From assembly GCF_014836335.1 (NCBI RefSeq), contig NZ_JACSRA010000017.1, forward strand, positions 1 to 64,000: DNA of 64,000 nucleotides, written 5' to 3'. Below the pieces are notes generated by a model, which saw nothing but the letters and a program-made list of their open reading frames with translations, did no database searches and was not told where the DNA came from. Position 1 is the first letter of the stretch; each line of letters opens with the position of its first letter. Below, piece after piece: positions 17,957 to 26,004 of this stretch. The stretch comes from Clostridium cibarium (GTDB taxonomy: Bacteria; Bacillota; Clostridia; Clostridiales; Clostridiaceae). The position numbers were made by a program, and so were the translations under genes.

Positions 17957-19312
17957 TTATTCTTCAGTTTTGAAGAATATAAAAGTTAATGTAAATGCAA
18001 CTACTATAGCAATTAAACAAGCTACCAAATAGCCTACTATATTAGTATTTAAGTATAATAATATACCTGGAAGAGCAGTTACTCCCATTCCTGTTCCTGC
18101 TAAATTCATAATTCCTGAAAACAATCCAGCTGTGAATCCACCTACACAACCAAATATAAATGGTTTAATAAATCTTAAGTTCACCCCAAATATAGCTGGC
18201 TCAGTAATTCCTAAAAATGCTGGAACTGCTGATGAAATATATAATGAACGTTTCTTTTTATCTTTTGTTTTAAAAGCTACTGCTAAAGCAGCTGCACCTT
18301 GAGCTACAATTCCTCCTGTAATTATTGCATTAAATGGATTAAGCCCTGTAGAAGACAATAATTCAACTTCCAATGCATTAAATACATGGTGTATTCCAGA
18401 TACAACTATTACTTGATGTAATCCCCCAATAATAGCTCCACCAATTCCAAATGGCAATCCAATGAATGATTTACACCCACCAAGTATAACTTGTTCTAAA
18501 GAATGCATAATTGGTCCAACAATTAATAATCCTAATATCATTGAAATAGTTAATGTTAAAAACGGTGTAACGATTAAATCAATAACATCTGGTATAAATT
18601 TTCTAAATCTCTTTTCAAGATTTGCAGCAATAATTCCTAAAATTAAAGCTGGTAAAACTGATCCTTGATAACCTACTATCGGAATACTTAATCCTAATAA
18701 ACCAATATACATTGGTTCTGCTGTTCCACCTGCTACACTATATGCATTTGGTAATTGCGGTGCAACTAGCATAAGTCCTAGTACCATTCCTATAACAGGT
18801 GTTCCTCCAAACTTTTTAACTGTTGACCATGCAACTAAAGCTGGTAAAAACGCAAATGCTGTATCAGTTAAAACTTGTGTTAATGCAAGAAATGTTGGAT
18901 TTAACTCTACACCTAAGCTAGTTATTAATCCACGTACCCCCATGAATAGACCCGTTGCAACTAATACAGGAATTATTGGTACAAAAATATCTCCTAATGT
19001 ACGAGAAATTTTTTGCAATGTAGTCATATTTTTATATGCATCTTCTTTTGCATCTCCAGCTTCTACACCTTCCTTGCTCATTTCTGCAAATACTTTATTT
19101 ACAAAACCTGTCCCTAAAATAATTTGATACTGAGCAGCTGCAAAATATTGTCCTTTAACCCCGTCAATATTTTCTATAGCTTTTTCATTAATCTGTTCTT
19201 TATCCTTTAAAATAAGCCTTAATCTTGTAGCACAATGTTCCATGGATTTTATATTTTCTTTTCCACCAATATTTTTCAATATTTCTCTTGCGACATTTTG
19301 TTCTTTGCTCAT
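17957..19312 (-). CDS. scrA: PTS sucrose transporter, EIIBC
   Basis: 451 residues. EIIB domain at the N-terminus with the phosphorylated Cys in MEHCATRLRL (about residue 27), linker to 100, then an EIIC membrane domain of about ten helices with GITEPAIFGVNLR near 370. No EIIA domain is fused, so it must borrow the glucose-type EIIA from elsewhere. It imports and phosphorylates sucrose to sucrose 6-phosphate. First gene of the operon; AGGAGGAG precedes the ATG, and a sigma-A promoter with overlapping repeat elements lies about 50 bases upstream. The A-R-B-K order matches that reported for C. beijerinckii. Confidence 0.93.
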   Translation of the reverse strand: MSKEQNVAREILKNIGGKENIKSMEHCATRLRLILKDKEQINEKAIENIDGVKGQYFAAAQYQIILGTGFVNKVFAEMSKEGVEAGDAKEDAYKNMTTLQKISRTLGDIFVPIIPVLVATGLFMGVRGLITSLGVELNPTFLALTQVLTDTAFAFLPALVAWSTVKKFGGTPVIGMVLGLMLVAPQLPNAYSVAGGTAEPMYIGLLGLSIPIVGYQGSVLPALILGIIAANLEKRFRKFIPDVIDLIVTPFLTLTISMILGLLIVGPIMHSLEQVILGGCKSFIGLPFGIGGAIIGGLHQVIVVSGIHHVFNALEVELLSSTGLNPFNAIITGGIVAQGAAALAVAFKTKDKKKRSLYISSAVPAFLGITEPAIFGVNLRFIKPFIFGCVGGFTAGLFSGIMNLAGTGMGVTALPGILLYLNTNIVGYLVACLIAIVVAFTLTFIFFKTEE

Positions 19313-19332
19313 CTACATCTCCTCCTGTTTAT

Positions 19333-19357
19333 AACGTTTACTTAAATTGTTTACAAA
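19333..19357 (-). promoter_or_regulatory. Candidate ScrR operator
   Basis: On the minus strand GTTTGTAAAC and AAGTAAACGTT lie directly downstream of the -10 box and repeat the GTAAAC core; a related GTAAA repeat lies ahead of scrR. The position suits repression. Assignment to ScrR is inference. Confidence 0.4.
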
Positions 19358-19360
19358 CTC

Positions 19361-19390
19361 ATAATACCAGTTCCATATATGTTCTGTCAA
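19361..19390 (-). promoter_or_regulatory. scrA promoter (sigma-A type)
   Basis: TTGACA (19390-19385) and TATTAT (19366-19361) on the minus strand with an 18-base spacer, 49 bases ahead of the scrA start. No purine or CcpA-type site is obvious by eye. Confidence 0.7.
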
Positions 19391-19633
19391 GCATACTTTT
19401 AAAACTTTTTTCAAGCCTGTTGAGAGTAGTTATATTAACGTTTTATAGTTATTCACTTACTTTAATTAAACTAACTATCATTATGTATTTTTCTTGCGGT
19501 ACCAGTTCCACATCTAAGATAAGTTCCATCCTTTAGATGAAAATAGTAATTTTAAGGTTATCTTATGTTATATCTAGACAAATTGTATTATAATTTATAA
19601 TATCACCCATTTACTAACAAGGAGGATTTACTT

Positions 19634-20017
19634 ATGGAATACAATAATGAAGATGAAAAATTAGGCGGAGGAATTATAACTATTTGTGTTTTGCATTTTA
19701 TAGGATTGGCTCTTACTTTACTTACTTTAGTAGGTAGCTTCTTAATGAAAGACCAACTAGCTCAACTCGGAGCAACTACATCCACATTTGTAATAAGCGC
19801 AATTATATCAATTACACTTTCCGTAGGATGTATACTTATTCTTAATAAAACAAAAATAGGAATAATACTTTATTACATAGCTGCAATTGCAAACTTGATA
19901 AATACCATTTTATACGGATTTAGCATTACATCTATAATTTCAGTATTATTTTTACCTACACTAATGGGTATATTCTTAAACCAAAAAAAAGAGTTGTTTG
20001 GATTCAAAAATAAATAA
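19634..20017 (+). CDS. Small membrane protein of unknown function
   Basis: 127 residues with an acidic N-terminus (EYNNEDEKLGGG), four probable membrane helices and a basic C-terminal tail (LNQKKELFGFKNK), suggesting the C-terminus lies in the cytoplasm. I do not recognise the family. AAGGAGG precedes the ATG at a good distance, and a strong terminator follows, so the gene is well supported as a single transcription unit. Its neighbours (sucrose operon, PHP gene) give no clue to function. Confidence 0.7.
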   Translation: MEYNNEDEKLGGGIITICVLHFIGLALTLLTLVGSFLMKDQLAQLGATTSTFVISAIISITLSVGCILILNKTKIGIILYYIAAIANLINTILYGFSITSIISVLFLPTLMGIFLNQKKELFGFKNK

Positions 20018-20023
20018 GCAAAG

Positions 20024-20063
20024 AAGGTACTACCTAGATGCGAATTCTAGATAGTACCTTTTT
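20024..20063 (+). terminator. Terminator after the small membrane protein
   Basis: AAGGTACTACCTAGA / TCTAGATAGTACCTTTTT near-perfect hairpin with a T run; also faces the convergent PHP gene. Confidence 0.8.
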
Positions 20064-20081
20064 ATTTAAACTAATTGAACA

Positions 20082-20762
20082 TTAAAACATCTTTAAAAAT
20101 TCTTTTATCTCTTCTTCTTCAAGATAAATCTGCCCCAAAGTTCCATGTTTTAAATCATTCTTTTTCAAAGAATGAAAATCTGATCCAGCTGTATATACGA
20201 TCCCTTTTTTCTTAGCTACTTCAATAAAATACTCAGTTTCATTTTCTTTATTTCTGTAGTATTTTGCTTCTATTCCATCAAAATTTAACTTTATCAAGCT
20301 TTCAAAAACGTCTCTTTTCAGCAATGTTGGATGAGCTAATACAACCTTAGCTCCACTATACTTTAAAAACTCAACTCCTGCCATAGTTGTGAGCTTATTT
20401 TCTTCTGATTTAAATTCCAAAATATATCTCTTATATTTTGTTCTACACATTTTAAACTTACCACAATTAATAAGTTCTAAAGTTTCATTAAATTCTTTAC
20501 TCTTATAAAAATCATTATAAAACTATCCAAGTATATGCACCTGATTTCTATGATACCTGGTAGATAGCTCTATTCCTGGTATCACCTTTACTCCATGTAT
20601 ATTTCCAACTACTATTGCTTGCTTATTCCCTTTAACCGTATTGTGATCGGTTAATGAAATTATATCTATATTTCTTTCTTTTGCTAAAAGTACTATCTCC
20701 CCAGGTTTCAACGCACCATCTGATTCACTTGAATGAATATGAAAATCTCCCTTTATATACAC
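20082..20762 (-). pseudogene. PHP-domain metal-dependent phosphoesterase with an in-frame amber stop
   Basis: Both halves are in one frame. Residues 1-79 carry the PHP metal motif DFHIHSSESDG and SLTDHNTVKG; then TAG at 20523-20525 follows HILG, where this family usually continues with Tyr. Reading on gives FYNDFYKSKEF and then a full C-terminal half with VVLAHPTLL and TAGSDFHS, the remaining metal ligands. There is no frameshift and no other damage, so this is a recent single-base lesion, a sequencing error, or read through. It sits 14 bases downstream of the alpha/beta hydrolase gene on the same strand, probably as its operon partner. Confidence 0.8.
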
Positions 20763-20776
20763 AGATCCTCCTAAAA

Positions 20777-21466
20777 TTATTGGTATGATCTAATAAATTC
20801 TATTAATATGGTATTAAAAACCTCAGAATTATTACTAGTTAAAAAATGATCACTATTTTTAACTATTTGTAGTTCACTACCTCTAATAGAATTTGCTATA
20901 AGTCTTGTACTTTTCTCTTTAATTGCATCTCTTTCTCCTGCAACTACTAGAGCTGGAATATTAATCTTCTTCAAACTTTCCGTGCTCATATTAGGTTCAT
21001 GTATCATAAGATCTAATATCTCTCTTTTCTTTTTATTAAAAGTAAGCATGTGCTCAAAAAATATCGCTATCCGCTCTTTTATTATCAAATCTTTCGGTTT
21101 CAAATTAGCACCAATAATAGTAATTGTCTTTAATATTTCAGGAACAATCAATGCAATATTTAATGCAATATTCCCACCATCACTAAAACCAACTAAATTC
21201 ACATTATCTAGCTCTAATTCATTTAATACTTTAACAACATCGTTACTCATCAAATCTAAAGATAACTTTCTTTTCCCATATGAAGATTTCCCATGTCCCC
21301 TGCTATCTATTAGCACAACTTTATACTCTTTGGAAAAAGCTTTAATTTGAGGAGAGAAATATCCCATCTCTTCCCCATTTCCATGTAAAAAGACTAACGG
21401 CTCTCCATCTCCATGCACTTCATAATATATTTTTGCATCACTACAAGTTATGTATCCACTCTTCAT
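20777..21466 (-). CDS. Alpha/beta hydrolase
   Basis: 229 residues with the alpha/beta hydrolase fold. LVFLHGNGEEM forms the oxyanion hole, the nucleophile is Ser in VGFSDGGNIA (about residue 95), the acid Asp is in VAGERDAIKE, and the catalytic His is in NSDHFL. No signal peptide, so cytoplasmic. The family includes esterases, lipases and C-C hydrolases; substrate is not predictable. It forms a two-gene unit with the PHP gene downstream. Confidence 0.85.
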   Translation of the reverse strand: MKSGYITCSDAKIYYEVHGDGEPLVFLHGNGEEMGYFSPQIKAFSKEYKVVLIDSRGHGKSSYGKRKLSLDLMSNDVVKVLNELELDNVNLVGFSDGGNIALNIALIVPEILKTITIIGANLKPKDLIIKERIAIFFEHMLTFNKKKREILDLMIHEPNMSTESLKKINIPALVVAGERDAIKEKSTRLIANSIRGSELQIVKNSDHFLTSNNSEVFNTILIEFIRSYQ

Positions 21467-21697
21467 TTTATCATCCTCAATATCTATTTATATAAATATA
21501 CTACTTATAACTAAATAATTATATATTTACTTTCACATAATATACTATAAACACTTATAAAACACCATTCAAATCACTTAGAAATGTCAACTTATTTCAT
21601 ATTTTGTTAATAATAAATTAATTTTTTGTATTTAATTTGTACTAATACGAATATTGTTTTATAATTCTAATATAACTTTCGTAGGAGGCATAATTTA

Positions 21698-23083
21698 ATG
21701 GAAAAATTTTTTAAACTTAAAGAAAATGGTACTACTATAAAAACGGAGATTTCTGCTGGTATAACCACTTTCTTAACTATGGCATACATACTTTTTGTAA
21801 ATCCTGTAATATTATCACAAGCAGGTATGGACAAAGGTGCTGTTTTCATAGCTACAATTTTAGCTGCAGCTATAGGTACATCTGTTATGGCGTTAATTGC
21901 CAACGTACCTTTCGCACAAGCTCCTGGAATGGGATTAAATGCATTTTTTACTTTTACTGTAGTTCTTGGCTTAGGATTTACTTGGAGTCAAGCTTTAGCT
22001 ATAGTCTTTCTTTGCGGTTTAGTAAATATTCTTATTACCGTAACAAAAATTAGACAAATGATAATAAAAGCTATACCCGAATCTCTTCAATATGCAATTT
22101 CAGCTGGTATAGGTTTATTTATAGCATATCTTGGATTTAAGCAAGGACATTTTTTAAGTTTTTCAGGGGAAAATGGAATTTCCTCAGGAACTTCTACTAT
22201 ATTTAGTGATATTAATCCTTCACTAGCTAATTTCAAGGATCCAGTTACTTTAGTCGCTCTTATTGGTTTAGTAATTACTCTAATATTAATGGTAAGACAT
22301 GTTAAAGGAGCCATACTTATCGGAATTTTAGCTACAACTTTAGTGGCTCTACCATTTGGTATTACCCACTTACCTGATTTAAGCACTATTTCTTTATCAA
22401 TACCAAGTTTAGCTCCAACTTTCTTAAAGCTTGACTTTTCTGGATTATTTGGTGATCCTTCAAAGATTTTCATAGTTATAGCAACTATATTTGCATTTTC
22501 TTTATCTGATACTTTTGACTCAATAGGTACTTTTCTAGGAACAGGTAGAAAATCAGGAATATTCGATGCTAAAGATGAAGAAAAATTTGAAAACGGAGTT
22601 TATTTTGATTCAAAATTAGAAAAAGCTCTATTTGCAGATGCTACAGCAACATCTATAGGAGCATTACTTGGTACTAGTAACACTACAACTTTTGTTGAAA
22701 GTGCAACTGGTATAGGTGCTGGCGGAAGGACAGGTCTTACATCCCTTACAGTTGCAGTGCTATTTCTACTTTCAGTATTTCTTTCACCATTTATCGGTAT
22801 AATTCCAACTGCAGCTACTGCACCAGCATTAATAGTTGTGGGAATACTTATGATGGAATCTGTTAGTAAAATACATTGGGATGACTTAGAAATTGCTGTT
22901 CCAGCATTCTTTATAATAGCTTTAATGCCTTTATCTTATGGAATTTCAAACGGTATATCAGCTGGATTCTTCTTCTTCTGTATTACAAAAGTTGTTAAGG
23001 GTAAAGCTAAGGAAGTTCATCCAATAATGTACATAGTTACTTTATTATTTGTATTAAACTATTTAGCAACAGCATTATTATAA
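21698..23083 (+). CDS. NCS2-family purine permease (AzgA/PbuG type)
   Basis: 461 residues with 12-14 predicted membrane helices. Family motifs: QAPGMGLNAFFTFTVVLGLG near 75, FSLSDTFDSIGTFLGTGR near 270, GTSNTTTFVESATGI near 330 and the C-terminal PLSYGISNGISAG. It is the AzgA branch that imports adenine, guanine or hypoxanthine with protons. AGGAGG precedes the ATG. I looked for a purine riboswitch in the 230 bases upstream and saw none. A single gene with its own terminator. Confidence 0.9.
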   Translation: MEKFFKLKENGTTIKTEISAGITTFLTMAYILFVNPVILSQAGMDKGAVFIATILAAAIGTSVMALIANVPFAQAPGMGLNAFFTFTVVLGLGFTWSQALAIVFLCGLVNILITVTKIRQMIIKAIPESLQYAISAGIGLFIAYLGFKQGHFLSFSGENGISSGTSTIFSDINPSLANFKDPVTLVALIGLVITLILMVRHVKGAILIGILATTLVALPFGITHLPDLSTISLSIPSLAPTFLKLDFSGLFGDPSKIFIVIATIFAFSLSDTFDSIGTFLGTGRKSGIFDAKDEEKFENGVYFDSKLEKALFADATATSIGALLGTSNTTTFVESATGIGAGGRTGLTSLTVAVLFLLSVFLSPFIGIIPTAATAPALIVVGILMMESVSKIHWDDLEIAVPAFFIIALMPLSYGISNGISAGFFFFCITKVVKGKAKEVHPIMYIVTLLFVLNYLATALL

Positions 23084-23102
23084 TGATTTAATATTTCTTT
23101 GA

Positions 23103-23139
23103 ACGCCATGCATAAACATGTTATGCATGGTGCTTTTTT
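23103..23139 (+). terminator. Terminator after the purine permease
   Basis: GCCATGCATAA / TTATGCATGGTGC hairpin followed by seven T. Confidence 0.8.
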
Positions 23140-23209
23140 ATAAAAACCTTCATAAAATCTACATATTATTTTTGTAATGTATAAATATAAATTTTAGGAG
23201 GTTTTATTT

Positions 23210-23698
23210 ATGAGTATGACACATTACATGTCTCTTCTAGCAGAGAATCAACCATGGAATCTCATTATATTCATGGCAATCCCTGTAATATGCGCAGAAA
23301 CTCTAACTATTACAGAGTTCTTTATTATTTTCAACAGAGCAAAAACAGGAGGTTTAAGAACTCTTAACAAAATTGTAGGCATATTTGACGGATTCTATTT
23401 TACAGGTATTTTTATTTATTTATTAATCACAGCTGTTATCCCCCTTACCACATCTAACGGATGGCATACTTGGGTAGATGTTTTAGCTGTATTTTTCTAC
23501 TTAAGCGGAGTATTTTTCCTTTTACCAATTGCGCTGATGGAGTTAGGCATAATATTCAAAAGAAAAACAGTAGAAGAAAAGATGAAAATTCATTTTATTC
23601 TAGTAGGAGGCTTCTTAGTCGTTGCTCATATTGCAATGATTTTTGGTATGGTAAATCCCGAAATTATAGGAAACATGTCTAATATGTCTGGCATGTAA
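23210..23698 (+). CDS. Conserved small membrane protein
   Basis: 162 residues with four membrane helices. Features: NQPWNLIIFMAIPVICAETL at the N-terminus, a central GWHTWVDVLAVFFYLSGV helix, and a methionine-rich C-terminus (NMSNMSGM). It resembles clostridial proteins that I recall as DUF6803, but that is from memory and unverified. The Met-rich tail could bind copper or simply be a soft end. AGGAGG precedes the ATG; a strong bidirectional terminator separates it from the convergent histidine kinase. Confidence 0.7.
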   Translation: MSMTHYMSLLAENQPWNLIIFMAIPVICAETLTITEFFIIFNRAKTGGLRTLNKIVGIFDGFYFTGIFIYLLITAVIPLTTSNGWHTWVDVLAVFFYLSGVFFLLPIALMELGIIFKRKTVEEKMKIHFILVGGFLVVAHIAMIFGMVNPEIIGNMSNMSGM

Positions 23699-23711
23699 TA
23701 ATTAACTAAAT

Positions 23712-23755
23712 AATACCTATAGATTAAAATGTCACTTATTTAATCTATAGGTATT
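23712..23755. terminator. Bidirectional terminator
   Basis: 17-bp perfect stem AATACCTATAGATTAAA / TTTAATCTATAGGTATT between convergent genes. Confidence 0.85.
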
Positions 23756-23779
23756 CTAATATAAAAAATAAAATAATTA

Positions 23780-25156
23780 TTAGTTGTTCTTAATTTTGTT
23801 AAAGGTAATACTTACCTTAGTTCCTTTCCCTTCTTTGCTTTTTACATCTATGCTCGCAGAATGAAGATCTAATATATTTTTTACAATAGTTAATCCTATA
23901 CCACTACCTTCAATTACATGTCTACTTCTATCTCCTCTATAAAGCCTTTCAAAAACGAAAGGTAAATCCTCTTCTTCTATCCCCATACCATTATCCTTTA
24001 TTTCAACTATAATTCTTCCACTTTTCTCAAACAAACTGATAGTTACTTCTCCATTTTCTTTAGTGAACTTAATTGCATTTGATACTATGTTAATAAATAC
24101 CTGCTTTATTTTATCTTTGTCACAAACTACATTATAATTCTTATTGGATTGCGAATTATATTTTACCTCTATATTTTTGTCTTTCCCCATTAAAATAAAG
24201 TCCTCATGCATTATCTTTAATATTTCACTTAAGTCTAATATTTCAAAATCCAACTTAATACTTTCTCGCTCAAATTCTTTTAACACATTTAAGTTATTTA
24301 ATAACTTTCCGAATCTCACCACTTCATCGTTAAGATAATTTAGTCTTTCTTTCGTTATCGGAAATATCCCATCAATCATAGCCTCAACATTATTCTGCAA
24401 AACATTTAACGGAGTTCTTATTTCATGAGATATATCCGATATTAATCTTCGCCTTAAAATATCCTGATATTTTAATTTTTCAGCTAATACATTAATACTT
24501 TCCCTTAAATTTTCTAATTCTTTTATATTACTTTTTGTTGCTGATCTTTTATCAAAATTTCCTTTGGCTAAATTAACAGACATACTAGCCACTTCTTTAA
24601 TTGGATTTGATAACTGCTTAGAAAAATATAAACTTACTCCAATTATAATCGCAAGGGTTATAACTCCACTTAAAATTATGCTTTTATTTATAGATGCTTT
24701 AAAGTTAACATCTTCTTCTGACAACAAAATAGACGAATATTGTCCAATATCAACATATCCCACTATTTCATCATCAGCCTTTATCTCAAACCTTTTTGAA
24801 TTATAAACTCCACTATCCTTAACTTCCATAGGACTTAGATGTATATTAGATTTAAGTTCATCAGCATCCATTGCCCATATTGGTTTTTCTTTTTTATCAA
24901 GAAGTGCTAAACAATAATTTCCCATATAGGCTTCATGCATTAACTCGATTCCAGATTCCTTATTCCAATTTCCTTCTCTTTTATAAACTTCTTCAAAGTA
25001 AGAGACAATTCTCTCATAACGTTTTTCCTGAATATCAGCCATATAATCATCGAACTTATTATTAATAGTTATATTTACAAAAATTATAATTAAAGAAACG
25101 GCTACCATAGAACATATAACAAATAAAATACTAAACTTTCTCCTTATGGATTGCAT
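23780..25156 (-). CDS. Sensor histidine kinase
   Basis: 458 residues. Two membrane helices (about 8-28 and 163-183) bracket an extracellular sensor of about 130 residues. Then come HAMP (KQLSNPIKEVASMS), the HisKA dimerisation helix with phospho-accepting His in ISDISHEIRTPLN, and the HATPase domain with N box (INIVSNAIKF), G1 DNGMGIEEEDL and G2 GSGIGLTIVK. The protein phosphorylates the response regulator encoded immediately upstream: its ATG directly follows the regulator's stop. The signal is unknown; the pair resembles BaeS/ResE-type systems. Confidence 0.92.
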   Translation of the reverse strand: MQSIRRKFSILFVICSMVAVSLIIIFVNITINNKFDDYMADIQEKRYERIVSYFEEVYKREGNWNKESGIELMHEAYMGNYCLALLDKKEKPIWAMDADELKSNIHLSPMEVKDSGVYNSKRFEIKADDEIVGYVDIGQYSSILLSEEDVNFKASINKSIILSGVITLAIIIGVSLYFSKQLSNPIKEVASMSVNLAKGNFDKRSATKSNIKELENLRESINVLAEKLKYQDILRRRLISDISHEIRTPLNVLQNNVEAMIDGIFPITKERLNYLNDEVVRFGKLLNNLNVLKEFERESIKLDFEILDLSEILKIMHEDFILMGKDKNIEVKYNSQSNKNYNVVCDKDKIKQVFINIVSNAIKFTKENGEVTISLFEKSGRIIVEIKDNGMGIEEEDLPFVFERLYRGDRSRHVIEGSGIGLTIVKNILDLHSASIDVKSKEGKGTKVSITFNKIKNN

Positions 25157-25843
25157 CTAACTCTCACCACCAAACTTATACCCTACCTTCATCACAGTTA
25201 TAATATATTTAGGCTTTCTAGTATCTTTTTCTATTTTTTTTCGTATATTTTTGATATGTACATCTATGGTTCTATCATATCCATCAAAATCTATACCACC
25301 TATCTTTTCTATAAGTTGCTCTCTTGATAAAACCTTCCCTTTGTTGATAACTAATGAATATAATATATTGAATTCATTTGGAGTAAGTGGAATTTCTTCA
25401 TTTTTTAATGTAACACTTCTTTTTTCATAATCAACTACTAAATTTCCATCATTATAACAATAACTTACATCATCTTCGTCAGAACCTATTCTTCTAAATA
25501 ACGCATTTACCCTTGCAGTTAATTCTCTAGGACTAAGAGGTTTTACCAAATATTCATCTGCACCTATATTCAACCCTTCTATCTTTTCAGTTAACTCTCC
25601 TTTAGCTGTAATCATAAATATATATACATCTGAATTCTGCCTTATTGTTTTACAAACATCTTCTCCACTTATATCTGGCAACATTAAATCAAGTATAATA
25701 AGCTTAATGTTATTTCTTTTAAATAATTCTATTCCTTCAAGTCCTCTAGTTGTACTATATACATTGTACCCTTCTCTTTGTAGATAAGCCTTTAATACTT
25801 CTAACACCTTTTCTTCATCTTCAATTATCAAAATACTATTCAT
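25157..25843 (-). CDS. Response regulator, OmpR/PhoB family
   Basis: 228 residues. Receiver domain with acidic pair EDEE near 8, phospho-acceptor Asp in LIILDLMLPDISGE near 51, Thr in FMITAKG and Lys in LVKPLSPREL. The C-terminal winged helix ends with DRTIDVHIKNIRKKIEKD and KYIITVMKVGYKF. It is first in the operon with the kinase. No duplicated binding site for autoregulation was recognised upstream. Confidence 0.93.
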   Translation of the reverse strand: MNSILIIEDEEKVLEVLKAYLQREGYNVYSTTRGLEGIELFKRNNIKLIILDLMLPDISGEDVCKTIRQNSDVYIFMITAKGELTEKIEGLNIGADEYLVKPLSPRELTARVNALFRRIGSDEDDVSYCYNDGNLVVDYEKRSVTLKNEEIPLTPNEFNILYSLVINKGKVLSREQLIEKIGGIDFDGYDRTIDVHIKNIRKKIEKDTRKPKYIITVMKVGYKFGGES

Positions 25844-25949
25844 TGCCTATTCACCTCTATATTTATTATTTAAATATACATACTATAAAATTCCTTCTTA
25901 AACTTTAATTATATATATCATATTTGAAGATATTGTGAAGATCATTAAA

Positions 25950-25986
25950 AAAATAGCAGGTAACTTATCTACTTAAGTTACCTGCC
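25950..25986 (-). terminator. Terminator of chemoreceptor 26005-28068
   Basis: GCAGGTAACTTA / TAAGTTACCTGC hairpin, followed on the minus strand by seven T. Confidence 0.85.
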
Positions 25987-26004
25987 ACTTACCCATTTCC
26001 TATA

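Noticed and set aside
21467-21697. Purine riboswitch ahead of the purine permease
   Set aside because: No aptamer core or terminator pair is visible in the leader.
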